Translations under genes and position numbers: made by a program
Shown: piece after piece, positions 18,480-27,985 of the stretch
Position numbering within the stretch: the stretch's first letter is position 1
How the letters are laid out: every line of letters begins with the position of its first letter
The notes under the pieces: model-generated
What the model was told of the DNA's origin: nothing
What the model saw: the letters and a program-made list of their open reading frames with translations, nothing else
Database searches by the model: none
Source: Deltaproteobacteria bacterium
GTDB taxonomy: Bacteria > Desulfobacterota > Desulfarculia > Adiutricales > Adiutricaceae
Reading direction: 5' to 3'
Assembly (NCBI GenBank): GCA_031264185.1
Contig: JAISEL010000004.1
Coordinates: 1 to 64,000, forward strand
DNA length: 64,000 bases

Positions 18480-18869
18480 ATGGCCAAGGGAAATTTTGAC
18501 AATCTGAAAGAGACTGTTAACGGTCAGAATAAGGTCATTGTTTTTGGCGAGGTAACGAACCGGTCTGCCGGGGAAGGTTCGGAAGTAAAAAATGATCATC
18601 CCAGTAGTTTTATCCGGACCGAGGACAAAAAAATTCGGACCTCAAATTCAGGATCCAAAAAAGAAGGCCAAAATAAGGAATTAGCCAAAAACCGGATAAG
18701 CATAGCACTGACTGACAGCGAGCTGGCCAAATTGAATACCGCTATCCGGGAAGACATCAAAACTAAAATTGACCAGGAAGAACATTTAGGTGTTCTGTCT
18801 TTGGGTGGCTGGGCTAAAAGATTTATGTTTTTTGGCATTGAGTCCGAGAAGAGGACCAAAAAACCATAA
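18480..18869 (+). CDS. Unrecognised basic protein, possible ParA partner
   Basis: 129 residues. The first about 75 are polar and probably disordered, rich in Lys, Ser and Asn. The C-terminal part (NRISIALTDSELAKLNTAIR and then LSLGGWAKRFMFFGIES) looks like a beta strand followed by helices, as in ribbon-helix-helix repressors, so DNA binding is possible. It lies 12 nt after parA with GAGG ahead of the ATG, in the usual position of a centromere-binding protein. I do not recognise a named family; the partner role is inferred from position and shape. Confidence 0.6.
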   Translation: MAKGNFDNLKETVNGQNKVIVFGEVTNRSAGEGSEVKNDHPSSFIRTEDKKIRTSNSGSKKEGQNKELAKNRISIALTDSELAKLNTAIREDIKTKIDQEEHLGVLSLGGWAKRFMFFGIESEKRTKKP

Positions 18870-19062
18870 AAGATTGATAAATATTAATCAACAGACATAA
18901 GTTGAGCATCTTGACTATGTTTAGTTAATGCTTATTTTAATAAAAGCGATACCAAACAGTACCTTAGCCGGTCTGGTCTGACAGATTATTTCACATCGGA
19001 CAAATAGTTCAGGCCGCCTTTGGGGAGTATTTGCTATTCTTTAACCAATGGAGGAAACGACT
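18870..19062. promoter_or_regulatory. Gap with a dyad-symmetric site
   Basis: TTGATAAATATTAATCAA near 18874-18891 is a near-palindrome shortly after the preceding stop. It could be an operator or centromere element; only one copy is seen. Confidence 0.3.
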
Positions 19063-19269
19063 ATGGCTGAAGAGCTTTGGAAAAAAGACGAAGAAACCTT
19101 AAATTACTACAAAGCTGCGGCCCAGGCAGTCCTGGAACAGGCCGCCCTCAATCCGGATATCGGCGTACCGGTTGATCCTGATGTGGCCGAATTTATGGGG
19201 GCTTTTGAAGATCCCTGTTTAACTAATGAAGACTGGTATAATCCAGGCCCAGCCATGACTGAGGATTAA
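19063..19269 (+). CDS. Small acidic protein of unknown function
   Basis: 68 residues. The start at 19063 is chosen because GGAGG lies 8 nt upstream; the ATG at 19048 overlaps that site. The sequence is acidic, with an N-terminal helix (EELWKKDEETLNYYKAAAQA) and a Pro/Asp-rich middle (DIGVPVDPDVAEFMGAFEDP). No transmembrane segment or cysteine motif. I do not recognise a family. A good ribosome site and clean codon use suggest it is real. It may belong to the par region; a terminator follows about 230 nt later. Confidence 0.6.
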   Translation: MAEELWKKDEETLNYYKAAAQAVLEQAALNPDIGVPVDPDVAEFMGAFEDPCLTNEDWYNPGPAMTED

Positions 19270-19496
19270 AAATCCTGGACACAAAAAAACCGGTCTAACA
19301 TGTGTTACTTAGTCTTATCTGCTTTTCTACTTTGGTTATTTCACGCTTATAAGGTGAAGAACTTCAAGCTGAATAGTCTTGATGTAGAATGTAGACTAAA
19401 AAATTCTTTCTTTTTTTAAGTAAGATGGAATTGACTTTCGGTTCAACAAATGATAAATTTCTTGAAAACCATCTAACTGTTCCTTTTGGCTATCTG

Positions 19497-19530
19497 CCGA
19501 CCGAGAACCACATCCTCTCGGTCGGTTTTA
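19497..19530 (+). terminator. Rho-independent terminator
   Basis: CCGACCGAGA (19497-19506), 9-nt loop, TCTCGGTCGG (19516-19525), then TTTTACTT. A perfect 10-bp GC-rich stem followed by a T run. It closes the par-side transcription before the methylase gene; the 19270-19496 gap otherwise shows nothing clear. Confidence 0.85.
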
Positions 19531-19628
19531 CTTAAGTCGGCAAAAATCCGGTTATTAAAAGAGAAATGTGTAGAGGCCGAAATTTGGCTGCACTCCTTAA
19601 ACAATAAAAAATCAGGAGAAAACAATAA

Positions 19629-22124
19629 GTGGCTAATAGGATTATTGATTATATTTCTGGCATAGAAATTCCTGCTACAATAGAGGAAATAGAAGCTACG
19701 CAAGTTTTTTCCAAAATACTTGTTGAGGATTACCAATATCCAAAATCACATATTCATACGCGTCCTCAATTTAGGGTTAAAGTTAGGCCTTCGGATAAGA
19801 AAAAAGAATACCCAGTGGATATTGCGGTTTTTACCAGCGAAACACACAATGATGATGATTTGTATATCGTTGTTGAGTGCAAAAAGAAAAGCCGTAAAGA
19901 CGGCATTACTCAATTGAAAGACTATCTTCGTCTTTCCCGTGCATCCCTAGGGGTATGGTTCAACGGCAATGAAACGCTCTATTTGCGGAAATTCGAAGTA
20001 AAAGGGCGAATCGAATTCAGAGAAATTCCTAATATTCCTCTTTTCAGCCAGAGAGTCAACGATATAGGTCTGTTCAAAAGGCGTGACCTTCAAAACACAC
20101 ACAACCTTAAACCAATATTCAAAAATATACGGAACTATTTGGCAGCAAATAACACCGGCAAAACGCTGGATATAGAGTTCGTGCCGCAGCTTATCAATAT
20201 GATTTTCTGTAAAATATACGATGAACGGTTTACTAAACCGAATGATATGGTTAGTTTCAGAATAGGCATTGACGAGGACGAAAAAGAAGTAAATAAGCGC
20301 GTACAATCGCTCTTTTCACAGGTCAAAGATAAATATCCGGATGTTTTTGAAGAAGCTGACAAAATCAGTCTTTCGCCTAATTCAATTATTTATATAGTTG
20401 GTGAATTGCAGCAATATTGTCTGATAGACAGCGAACGAGATGTTATTTCAGATGCTTTTGAAACATTCATTTTTCCATCCTTACGTGGAGGTCAAGGACA
20501 ATTCTTCACACCCAGAAATGTTGTAAAATTATTGCTGTCCATCGTAAATCCAAACGAAAAAGATCGCATCATAGATCCTGCATGTGGTTCTGGTGGATTT
20601 CTGGTCGAAGCGATAAGACATGTATGGCGACGCATTGATGAACTTGGAATGAAATTGGAATGGCCGGAAAATGAAATTCAGGCCGAAAAGCAAAATATTG
20701 CAATACGGAACTTTCGAGGCATTGATAAAGAAAATTTTCTAAGCAAAACTACCAAAGCATATATGGCCATACTAGGCGATGGACGCGGTGGAATTTTTTG
20801 TGAAAACAGTCTTGAAAATACAAACAACTGGTCAACAGAAGCGAAGAATGACGTCCAAGATAACAGTTTTGATGTTGTTCTTACTAATCCGCCTTATGGC
20901 GCAAAACTGAAAATTGATGACACAACAATTCTTTCACTTTACTCATTAGGTCACAGGTGGGAAAAAAACAAAAATTCTGATGCTCAAAAAAATACCTCTT
21001 CTTTGTTGGACGCTCAAACTCCGCAAGTCCTGTTTATTGAAAAATGCTTAAAACTTCTAAAAGAGGGTGGTCGGTTAGGCATTGTCGCGCCTGAAAGCAT
21101 GTTTTGCAATCCAAGCCACAAATACATCATGAATTTTGTCGAACATTATGCTAGAATTGATACAATAATTTCAATGCCGGAAGAATTGTTCCAACCCAAT
21201 ACGCACGCAAAAACATGTCTTGTTATGATGACTAAGTACGGAAGAAAAGTTCGAAAGAATTGTGATTACAAAATATTTATGGCCGTAGCCAAAAGATGCG
21301 GTCATGATTCTCGCGGTCTTGAAATACCTTTTGATGACTTGCCGCTTATTGGTGAACGATTTAAGAAATATACCGAAGATGGGACTATTGATTATGATCA
21401 TCTAGGTTTCACCGTAATGAAATCGGAAATAATAGACAATATTTTTCTTCCTATATATTACAATCCAGAAATAAAGCGGCGATTAATGGGCCTGCGTAAA
21501 CATTACAATTTAGTGACGTTCGGCGATTTAGTCAACGATGGATTAATTTCTGTTGCAATCGGTGGTGAAGTGGGCAAACTGTCTTACGGTTCTGGCCAGA
21601 TACCATTTATCCGTACATCTGACATCGCTAATTGGGAGATCAAACTTGACCCAAAGCAAGGAGTAAGCGAAGCTATTTATGAGGCCAATAAAGACAAACA
21701 AGATGTCAGGCCATTGGACATACTAATGGTCAAAGACGGTACATATTTAGTCGGCACTTGTGCGATGATTTCCGAAAATGAGACAAAAATGGTGTATCAA
21801 AGCCATCTGTATAAAATTAGGAGTAACGACCACAATAAAGTCAATCCTTGGCTTCTATTGGCTCTTCTAACTTCGCCTGTTGTCAAACAGCAAATACGCG
21901 CAAAACAATTTACTCAGGACATAATAGATACCCTAGGGAGACGAATTCATGAATTAGTTTTGCCGTTCCCTAAAAACATGGCAAAGAAAGATGAAATCAT
22001 CAATAATGTAAGGTCTGTATTTTCCCGTAGAAAAGAGGCGAAAGAAATTATGAGAAATACTCTGTTGGGGATAACTCCTGTTCATAATTTTAATGAGGAT
22101 GGCAATTTTTTGACGCTAGTATAA
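19629..22124 (+). CDS. Single-chain restriction-modification protein: HsdR-N nuclease, N6-adenine methylase, specificity domain
   Basis: 831 residues starting at GTG, with AGGAGA upstream. Residues 1-130 form an HSDR_N_2-like PD-(D/E)xK nuclease (Asp64 in YPVDIAVF, Glu83 and Lys85 in VVECKKK). A helical linker leads to an HsdM-type methylase with GQFFTPRNVVKLL, the SAM-binding DPACGSGGF (316-324) and the catalytic NPPY (420-423). The C-terminal part from about 620 resembles a type I specificity/target-recognition domain (IPFIRTSDIANWEI, DILMVKDGTYLVG). It would methylate adenine in its target and cut unmethylated DNA, like type IIG enzymes; no separate HsdR helicase or HsdS is encoded here. 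A PglX-like role in another defence system is an alternative but partner genes are missing. It probably protects the element and penalises its loss. Confidence 0.82.
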   Translation: MANRIIDYISGIEIPATIEEIEATQVFSKILVEDYQYPKSHIHTRPQFRVKVRPSDKKKEYPVDIAVFTSETHNDDDLYIVVECKKKSRKDGITQLKDYLRLSRASLGVWFNGNETLYLRKFEVKGRIEFREIPNIPLFSQRVNDIGLFKRRDLQNTHNLKPIFKNIRNYLAANNTGKTLDIEFVPQLINMIFCKIYDERFTKPNDMVSFRIGIDEDEKEVNKRVQSLFSQVKDKYPDVFEEADKISLSPNSIIYIVGELQQYCLIDSERDVISDAFETFIFPSLRGGQGQFFTPRNVVKLLLSIVNPNEKDRIIDPACGSGGFLVEAIRHVWRRIDELGMKLEWPENEIQAEKQNIAIRNFRGIDKENFLSKTTKAYMAILGDGRGGIFCENSLENTNNWSTEAKNDVQDNSFDVVLTNPPYGAKLKIDDTTILSLYSLGHRWEKNKNSDAQKNTSSLLDAQTPQVLFIEKCLKLLKEGGRLGIVAPESMFCNPSHKYIMNFVEHYARIDTIISMPEELFQPNTHAKTCLVMMTKYGRKVRKNCDYKIFMAVAKRCGHDSRGLEIPFDDLPLIGERFKKYTEDGTIDYDHLGFTVMKSEIIDNIFLPIYYNPEIKRRLMGLRKHYNLVTFGDLVNDGLISVAIGGEVGKLSYGSGQIPFIRTSDIANWEIKLDPKQGVSEAIYEANKDKQDVRPLDILMVKDGTYLVGTCAMISENETKMVYQSHLYKIRSNDHNKVNPWLLLALLTSPVVKQQIRAKQFTQDIIDTLGRRIHELVLPFPKNMAKKDEIINNVRSVFSRRKEAKEIMRNTLLGITPVHNFNEDGNFLTLV

Positions 22125-22477
22125 AAATTATTGACGTTACAGAAACTAGAAAACAGAGTATTAAGTAGCGAATAAAATAATCACTTGTTTAAAAAAATAA
22201 TACTAAGTCCGCTAAATAAAATCAAAACAACGAAGAGTCAATCCAATAAGACAAAAAAGTATTCCATCCAAACAATATCAAAAGATGTGAACAAGATATT
22301 GACAGAGGATAAAAAGTCCTGGATCAAACAATAAGCCCCAGCAGATTTTTGTATCTGTCCGGGGGGGGTCTTATTAGCAGTCTAATTTTTTTATTTAGTC
22401 AAAAAAGAAGCCGCTGTAGTTTTTAAACCAAAAATCAGGATAAGCTCATCATTCGAAGGCTGTCCCAGATAAGTCAA
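22125..22477. other. Convergent intergenic region
   Basis: No gene seen. It separates the methylase (plus) from the autotransporter (minus) and contains one hairpin at 22331-22374 followed by a plus-strand T-rich stretch. Confidence 0.6.
22331..22374 (+). terminator. Putative terminator hairpin
   Basis: ATAAGCCCCAGCAGA pairs with TCTGTCCGGGGGGGGTCTTAT with small bulges; ATTTTTTTATTT follows on the plus strand. It probably ends the methylase transcript, and may serve both directions. Confidence 0.5.
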
Positions 22478-25400
22478 TTAAAAGCTGAATTCAAGACCAA
22501 TAGCGGCGTTGTGGCTGACATAACCGCTGGCAGCATCAAGATCATAATTCACAAAAACATTGAGATTATCCATAACTTTGACCTGCACACCCGCTCCCGC
22601 CTGGAATTTGGGGCTGCTGGCTTTAATCCCATTAATAGTCATCCGACTGTCATAACCGATTAAACCGACATTCAATTTGCTGTCCGGTTTTTTAGCGGTC
22701 ATGACTACGCCAAGTCTCAGTTCCGGTAAAATTTGAGCCTCTCCGACACTTAAATCGGCGTTGACTTTGACTTGAACCGGAATCTCTAAAGTTTTATCCT
22801 TCTTATTTTCAAAAAAGTTTCGTATGGCAAAAGGAGAGCCTGAAAATTTTTCTGAAAAAGCTTTTTGGTGAGCTGACAAATACCGAAGGCCTACAGAAGG
22901 CGTAATCCGGAAGTCTCCGTAAGCTAAAACCAATCCGGTCCGGACCCCGAATTGCCAATAGCTGAGGTCAAAATTGGCCAGTTTTGAGCCGCCGTAGGCC
23001 TGAATTTTTGATTCATTTTTTGATTTTCCATAATCGACTGCGGCATCCAGGAAGAAGCCGTTGTCAAAGATATAGCTGCCGTAAAGGCCAAAATCAATGG
23101 AATCTACATCTATAGAAGCATAGCCTGCATTGCTTTTTACCTCTCCAGAAGATAAAGATCCATTGAAGCCCAAAGTCAAACTCGGTACAGATTCAACCAT
23201 ATAGTCATAGCCTAAGTTGATGCCCCGTCCGTTGTAATCAAAACCGTAAACCGAGTTATGATTTTTTTGTTTTGACCAGGAACCGATAAAATTAACCCAA
23301 AGACGGGAATTAAAATCAGAATCACCGAAAGAAGGCGGATCAGATAAAGTAATAGCACCGCGAAGGCCATCCAGCCGACTGTAGACAGCTTTCTGGACTT
23401 TAGAGGCAAAGTCCTCAGTAGGATAAAAGGCGTTAAGCAGCAGTTCCCCGGAATTCTGGACTAAAAATCTTTTAAAAATATCCGTATTGCCAGAATTTAC
23501 AGCTAACTGATAGTGATAATTCCAAGCCTTAAAAATTCCCTCAAATAAAGGCCATAGCGGACCATTATCTTCAAATTTGCTCTTATCTTCTTTGGCTTGA
23601 TATTCCAAAGCTGTAATTAAATTAACTAATTTATGGCCGTTTCCAGAAGAATTTTTGATTATATTATCAAACCATGTGTCATTGGAATTATTTCCGCTGC
23701 CGTTACCAATTCCAGCAAGCAAAAAGTTATCAATATAAATGGATTTACCTTCATTGCCCAAAATTAAAGTAAAGAATTCGGAAAAAAATGAATCAAAATA
23801 ATTTGCTACAGAAGTTCCGGCAGTGATAAGAGGCTGAGAATCATCCGGCAAATTGTTAAAGTTAGCATCAATTTTTACCGACCCATTAGTGGTTAATGAC
23901 CCAGTGACAGTCAGTCGGCCTTGGCTGCCGGTCTGAGATAAATCAGAGGCTGATTTAGAAATGACCATGACAGCCTGGTCACCAAAAATAAAATCACCGT
24001 CAACCAAAAGCTGATGGGCGGCCAGGGAAAGTCTGCCGCCTACAGTCAAACCATTAGAGCCAGCAAAAGAAATTTTTGAATGTCCGGTTAAAGAAATTTT
24101 TGATAATCTGTCAAGAATAAAGCCCTGATTAAAATGCAAATCAGTATTTTCATTAAAATAAAAATTACTGTTAGTCGATTTGATATCATTATCAGACATA
24201 ATTGACTGTCCGGTAACGGTAAAATAATTATCACTGGAATCAAAACTTAATTCCGAAGCGCTGATATTGCCATTGAACCTATTGGCTCCGCCGGTCACAT
24301 TAACTGAACCGCTGGCCAGCAAATCGTCATTAAAAGTATTTTTGCCCTTCTTAATGTCCAAATCATTGACATCAGTCAGTCCGTTGATCGCGGTAACAGA
24401 ATTATTTATAAGGAAGTAATCCCGAGAAGTGATATCGCCTTCGACTTGAACTTGACCGGCCTGAAAGCAGATGTCATTGGACATCAGACTATTTTCATAG
24501 ATATTGTTGCCGCCAGTCACATTGATAGCGGCGGAGGCTTCGACAGACTCTTTAAAAATATTATTGCCGCCGGTTAGCTGAAGAGTTCCGACTTCGACTA
24601 TTCCGTCCACGGCATTGTCTCCGCCTTCCAAATTAAGGGTCAAAGCCGACACATTGGCATAGGAATTGTTGCCGCCGGTCACGCTGACCTGGCCGCTGGC
24701 CGTCAGATTGCCCTTGAAAGTATTTTCGCCCTTCCGGATATCCAAATCATTAGCAGTCGTCAGCCCATTGATGGCTGTAACCGTGCTGTTCATCAAAAAA
24801 TAGCCGGTTGATATGACATCACCCAGAACCTCGGCCTCGTCGGCCTGAAGATAAATATCCGCCGCCTTGAGGCTTTTTCCGTAGGCATTAGTTCCGCCGG
24901 TCACATTGATGGCGGCAGAGGCTTCGATATCCTCTTTAAAGGTATTATTGCCGCCGGCCAGATGCAGGGTGCCTACCTCGGCTGTTCCGTCTACGGCATT
25001 GTCCCCGCCTTCCAAACTGAAGGCCGAAGCCGAAACATTGGCATAGGAATTGTTTCCGCCGGTCACGCTGACCAGGCCGCTGGCTGTCAAGCTGCCCTTA
25101 AAAGCATTTTCGCCCTTCCGGATATCCAAGTCATTGGCAGTCGTCAGCCCGTTGATGACTGTAGCGGTGCTGTTAACCAAAAAATAGCCGGTTGACAGGA
25201 CATCGCCAAGAACCTCGGTCTCACCGGCCTGAAGATAAATGTCTGCGGCCTTAAGGCTTTTTTCGTAGGCATTAGTTCCGCCGGTCACACTGATGGCGGC
25301 AGAGGCTTCGATATCCTCTTTAAAGGTGTTATTGCCGCCGGCCAGCTGAAGGGTGCCGACCTCGGCTGTTCCTTCTACGGCATTGTTTCCGCCTTCCAAA

Positions 25401-27364
25401 CTGAAGGCCGAAGCCGAAACATTGGCGTAGGAATTGTTTCCGCCGGTCACATTGACCAGGCCGCTGGCTGTCAGGCTGCCCTTAAAAGCATTCTCGCCCT
25501 TCCGGATATCCAAGTCATCAGCGGTCGTCGGCCCGTTGACGGTCACAGCGGCGCTGCTGGCCAGGAAATAGGCTGCTGAAGCGATGCTTCCGTCAATTTC
25601 ATTAGTCCCGCCCCGGAAATAGATGTTTTCAGCGGAAAGGCTGCTTTTATAGGCATTAAGGCCGTCAGTCACATTCACCGTATTGGCGGCTTCTACAGCC
25701 TCATTAAAGGTGTTATTGCCGCCGGCCAGATGAAGAGCGCCAATGTCGGCGGTTCCGGCCACGGTGTTGCTTCCGCCTTCAAAAATAAGGGTCTCCGCTG
25801 AAATGTTTACATAGGAGTTACTGCCGCCACAGGCACTGATCAGGCCATCGGCCAAGGTCAAATTTCCAAAGGAGTTTCCGCCGGAGATCAGATAAATCTT
25901 GGAGGAATCGGCCAGTTCAATCGTTTTATCAGTGCTGAAGCCGGCGCCGCTGATACTAAAAGTCGCATTGGAACCGGAGATGGCCGTTCCCGAATAGTCA
26001 AACTTTTGATTCGAACCGTTAAAAGTATTGGCGCTATCCTTGAAAACCGCGTTGTCGCCGGTAATATTCCCGGAAAACGTATTATTTCCCCCGGAAACGT
26101 CAAAGCTTACCGCTGCCGTTACATTGTCAATGAAAACATTGGTTCCTCCGGAAATTTTCAAGGAATCGGCCTCGGCACTCCCGTAAACTGAATTCAGGCC
26201 GTCTGAAATATTGACCAGTTCCACTTCAACAATGTTATTGAAAGCATTATTGCCGCCGGACAGACTGATTCCGCCCACCGCCGCGCCAAGAATATCTTTG
26301 ACAAAAGCATTGCTGCCGCCGGATACATCAACGGAAGCTTTAACTCCGCTGATATTGTCAATAGTATTGCTGCCGCCACTTATCTTAATTTGATTATCAG
26401 TGACTATAAGGTCTAGACTATTGATGCCGCCGGATATATCCACTAAAGCGCCGCTGCCGTTAATGGTCTCAATGTTGTTATTTCCATCGGAAATTTTGAT
26501 CGAATTATTGGCAAAAATCATTTCAAATGAATTACTGCCTCCGGCGATATCAACTAAAACCTCGCTGCCGCTGACAATTCCTATGCTGTTGCTGCCGTCA
26601 GCTATTCGGACAGCATTATTAGTGATGATGCTGTCTAAATAATTATTCCCGCCTGTCATACTGACGAAAGCGCCACTGCCGTTGACAAGACTAATGACAT
26701 TGTCGCCGTCGGATATCTTGACGGAACTGTTAGCATTAATGACTCCAATATTATTGCGTCCGCCGGACAATTCTACCGATCCAATATTTACAATAGTCAA
26801 ATCAGCTATGTTGTTTATTATGCCGCCACTTATCTTTATATCTCCGCTGACCTTAAAGTCACCGTCAAAATTATTTGTCCCGCCGGAGATGATCAGATCA
26901 TTTGCTACGGTTATTGTCGCCGGATATCCGCTTCCGCCGTTTATGGCATTCCGGCCGTCATTCACTGACATGCTGGCCAGAGTCAGAGCTGAGGCCTGAT
27001 CGGAAATAAAAGAATTGATGCCTCCGTACAGCCGCAGTTCGCCTGTACTGACTGTCAGGCCGGTTTGACCGGAAAATAAAGCTGTCCCGCCGTAAATGTA
27101 CATATTATTGGCAGCTGCCGAAGCCGCGCCTGCTGAACTGACGGTCAAAGTCCCGCCGTACGCTATCAAATCACCGGACACGCTCAAAGGTTCGACAGTT
27201 TCATCATCGGAAGAAGTCATCACCAAATTTTGAGCCGAAGCCGCCGGTAAAGCCAGGACCACTGCCAGCCAGGCGGCCAATATCGCTCCTGAAACGGCCG
27301 TTTTAAAGGAAATAATTGATTGGATTGACTTTCGGCCCTTTGAAGGAATTGCAGGCAGCCTCAT
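22478..27364 (-). CDS. Type Va autotransporter with GGNN beta-helix repeats
   Basis: 1628 residues. ATG at 27364 is preferred over the GTG nine nt upstream because AAGGTGG then sits 5 nt ahead. A long signal sequence (residues 1 to about 45) has a basic front and ends ALPAASA. The passenger, to about residue 1250, is built of short repeats with the core SGGxNxF / TGGNNxY, alternating with hydrophobic strands, which predicts a right-handed beta-helix. It includes four near-identical 128-residue blocks. The C-terminal about 280 residues are an autotransporter barrel: alternating strands and a final phenylalanine (AIGLEFSF). Few cysteines, as usual. It would display or release an adhesin-like passenger; no protease or other catalytic motif was seen. 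The upstream leader resembles that of the next gene. Confidence 0.9.
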   Translation of the reverse strand: MRLPAIPSKGRKSIQSIISFKTAVSGAILAAWLAVVLALPAASAQNLVMTSSDDETVEPLSVSGDLIAYGGTLTVSSAGAASAAANNMYIYGGTALFSGQTGLTVSTGELRLYGGINSFISDQASALTLASMSVNDGRNAINGGSGYPATITVANDLIISGGTNNFDGDFKVSGDIKISGGIINNIADLTIVNIGSVELSGGRNNIGVINANSSVKISDGDNVISLVNGSGAFVSMTGGNNYLDSIITNNAVRIADGSNSIGIVSGSEVLVDIAGGSNSFEMIFANNSIKISDGNNNIETINGSGALVDISGGINSLDLIVTDNQIKISGGSNTIDNISGVKASVDVSGGSNAFVKDILGAAVGGISLSGGNNAFNNIVEVELVNISDGLNSVYGSAEADSLKISGGTNVFIDNVTAAVSFDVSGGNNTFSGNITGDNAVFKDSANTFNGSNQKFDYSGTAISGSNATFSISGAGFSTDKTIELADSSKIYLISGGNSFGNLTLADGLISACGGSNSYVNISAETLIFEGGSNTVAGTADIGALHLAGGNNTFNEAVEAANTVNVTDGLNAYKSSLSAENIYFRGGTNEIDGSIASAAYFLASSAAVTVNGPTTADDLDIRKGENAFKGSLTASGLVNVTGGNNSYANVSASAFSLEGGNNAVEGTAEVGTLQLAGGNNTFKEDIEASAAISVTGGTNAYEKSLKAADIYLQAGETEVLGDVLSTGYFLVNSTATVINGLTTANDLDIRKGENAFKGSLTASGLVSVTGGNNSYANVSASAFSLEGGDNAVDGTAEVGTLHLAGGNNTFKEDIEASAAINVTGGTNAYGKSLKAADIYLQADEAEVLGDVISTGYFLMNSTVTAINGLTTANDLDIRKGENTFKGNLTASGQVSVTGGNNSYANVSALTLNLEGGDNAVDGIVEVGTLQLTGGNNIFKESVEASAAINVTGGNNIYENSLMSNDICFQAGQVQVEGDITSRDYFLINNSVTAINGLTDVNDLDIKKGKNTFNDDLLASGSVNVTGGANRFNGNISASELSFDSSDNYFTVTGQSIMSDNDIKSTNSNFYFNENTDLHFNQGFILDRLSKISLTGHSKISFAGSNGLTVGGRLSLAAHQLLVDGDFIFGDQAVMVISKSASDLSQTGSQGRLTVTGSLTTNGSVKIDANFNNLPDDSQPLITAGTSVANYFDSFFSEFFTLILGNEGKSIYIDNFLLAGIGNGSGNNSNDTWFDNIIKNSSGNGHKLVNLITALEYQAKEDKSKFEDNGPLWPLFEGIFKAWNYHYQLAVNSGNTDIFKRFLVQNSGELLLNAFYPTEDFASKVQKAVYSRLDGLRGAITLSDPPSFGDSDFNSRLWVNFIGSWSKQKNHNSVYGFDYNGRGINLGYDYMVESVPSLTLGFNGSLSSGEVKSNAGYASIDVDSIDFGLYGSYIFDNGFFLDAAVDYGKSKNESKIQAYGGSKLANFDLSYWQFGVRTGLVLAYGDFRITPSVGLRYLSAHQKAFSEKFSGSPFAIRNFFENKKDKTLEIPVQVKVNADLSVGEAQILPELRLGVVMTAKKPDSKLNVGLIGYDSRMTINGIKASSPKFQAGAGVQVKVMDNLNVFVNYDLDAASGYVSHNAAIGLEFSF
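24350..25700 (-). repeat. 384-bp tandem repeats in the autotransporter passenger
   Basis: Four blocks spaced 384 nt apart, recognisable by the recurring LDIRKGENAFKGSLTASG (and LDIKKGKNTF in the most divergent copy) near 24353, 24737, 25121 and 25505. DNA identity is high in the middle copies. In-frame recombination could add or remove blocks. Confidence 0.85.
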
Positions 27365-27611
27365 ATTTTCCACCTTGTTTTAAGAAAATGAATTTTTTAT
27401 ATATCCCGCCGGAGACAAGGAAATAAAGACAGCTCACTGATATTTATAGACTAATTATAATCTTTTAACAATGATTTTTAATAATAAAAATAATTATCTG
27501 ATATATTTTAATATTTTTTAAAACTATTCAGTAATTTCTAGAAAAATCAGAAAAAATTGGGAAGCCTTTCGGAAAGATACCATGGCCCTGAACGGACGGC
27601 TGGCAATCAGG
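27365..27611 (-). promoter_or_regulatory. AT-rich leader of the autotransporter gene
   Basis: Very AT-rich. Bases 27441-27547 resemble 33560-33637 upstream of the inverse autotransporter: both have TTTTAATAATAAAA, TATATTTTAA, AATTTCTA and AAAATCAG in the same order. A shared promoter or regulator site is likely; no single sigma70 promoter could be assigned. Confidence 0.5.
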
Positions 27612-27981
27612 CGTAAATGAGCTGGCTGAAATTGTTGTCCCTGGCGGAACTGCTTTCTGGAAAGCTGCAGGATTAGTTCCTGCTAATATAATATTACAGG
27701 CATCCCGGCTGCGGAATGGAGTGAATTTGATATATCTGCGCCGGACTTATTTGCGGACGGTGTTCCGGCCGTTATTCAGAGCGATCCGTACGATCCGGGA
27801 ACAATAGCATTTTCTGAACATTACCGGCGCGGATCCGGCCCGATATTGCAACGGAAATCTGCGAGATCGCGGACTGCCCTTTTATTTTGAGGACATGGAA
27901 ATAAACCGAACGGAGTTTAATTATAGAGATATGCCAGACCGGCCCCCGGAACTGGGACTGGCCTGGGTTAAAAAGCCGTAG
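27612..27981 (+). pseudogene. Degenerate unrecognised coding remnant
   Basis: Several gene-like stretches occur in different plus-strand frames: VNELAEIVVPGGTAFWKAAG near 27614, GIPAAEWSEFDISAPDLFAD and PAVIQSDPYDPGTIAFSEHY at about 27700-27830, then NGNLRDRGLPFYFEDMEINR and MPDRPPELGLAWVKKP before a stop at 27981. Codon patterns look like a once-functional protein with at least two frameshifts. I do not recognise the family. It abuts the 3' end of the invasin-like gene. Confidence 0.45.
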
Positions 27982-27985
27982 GCTA

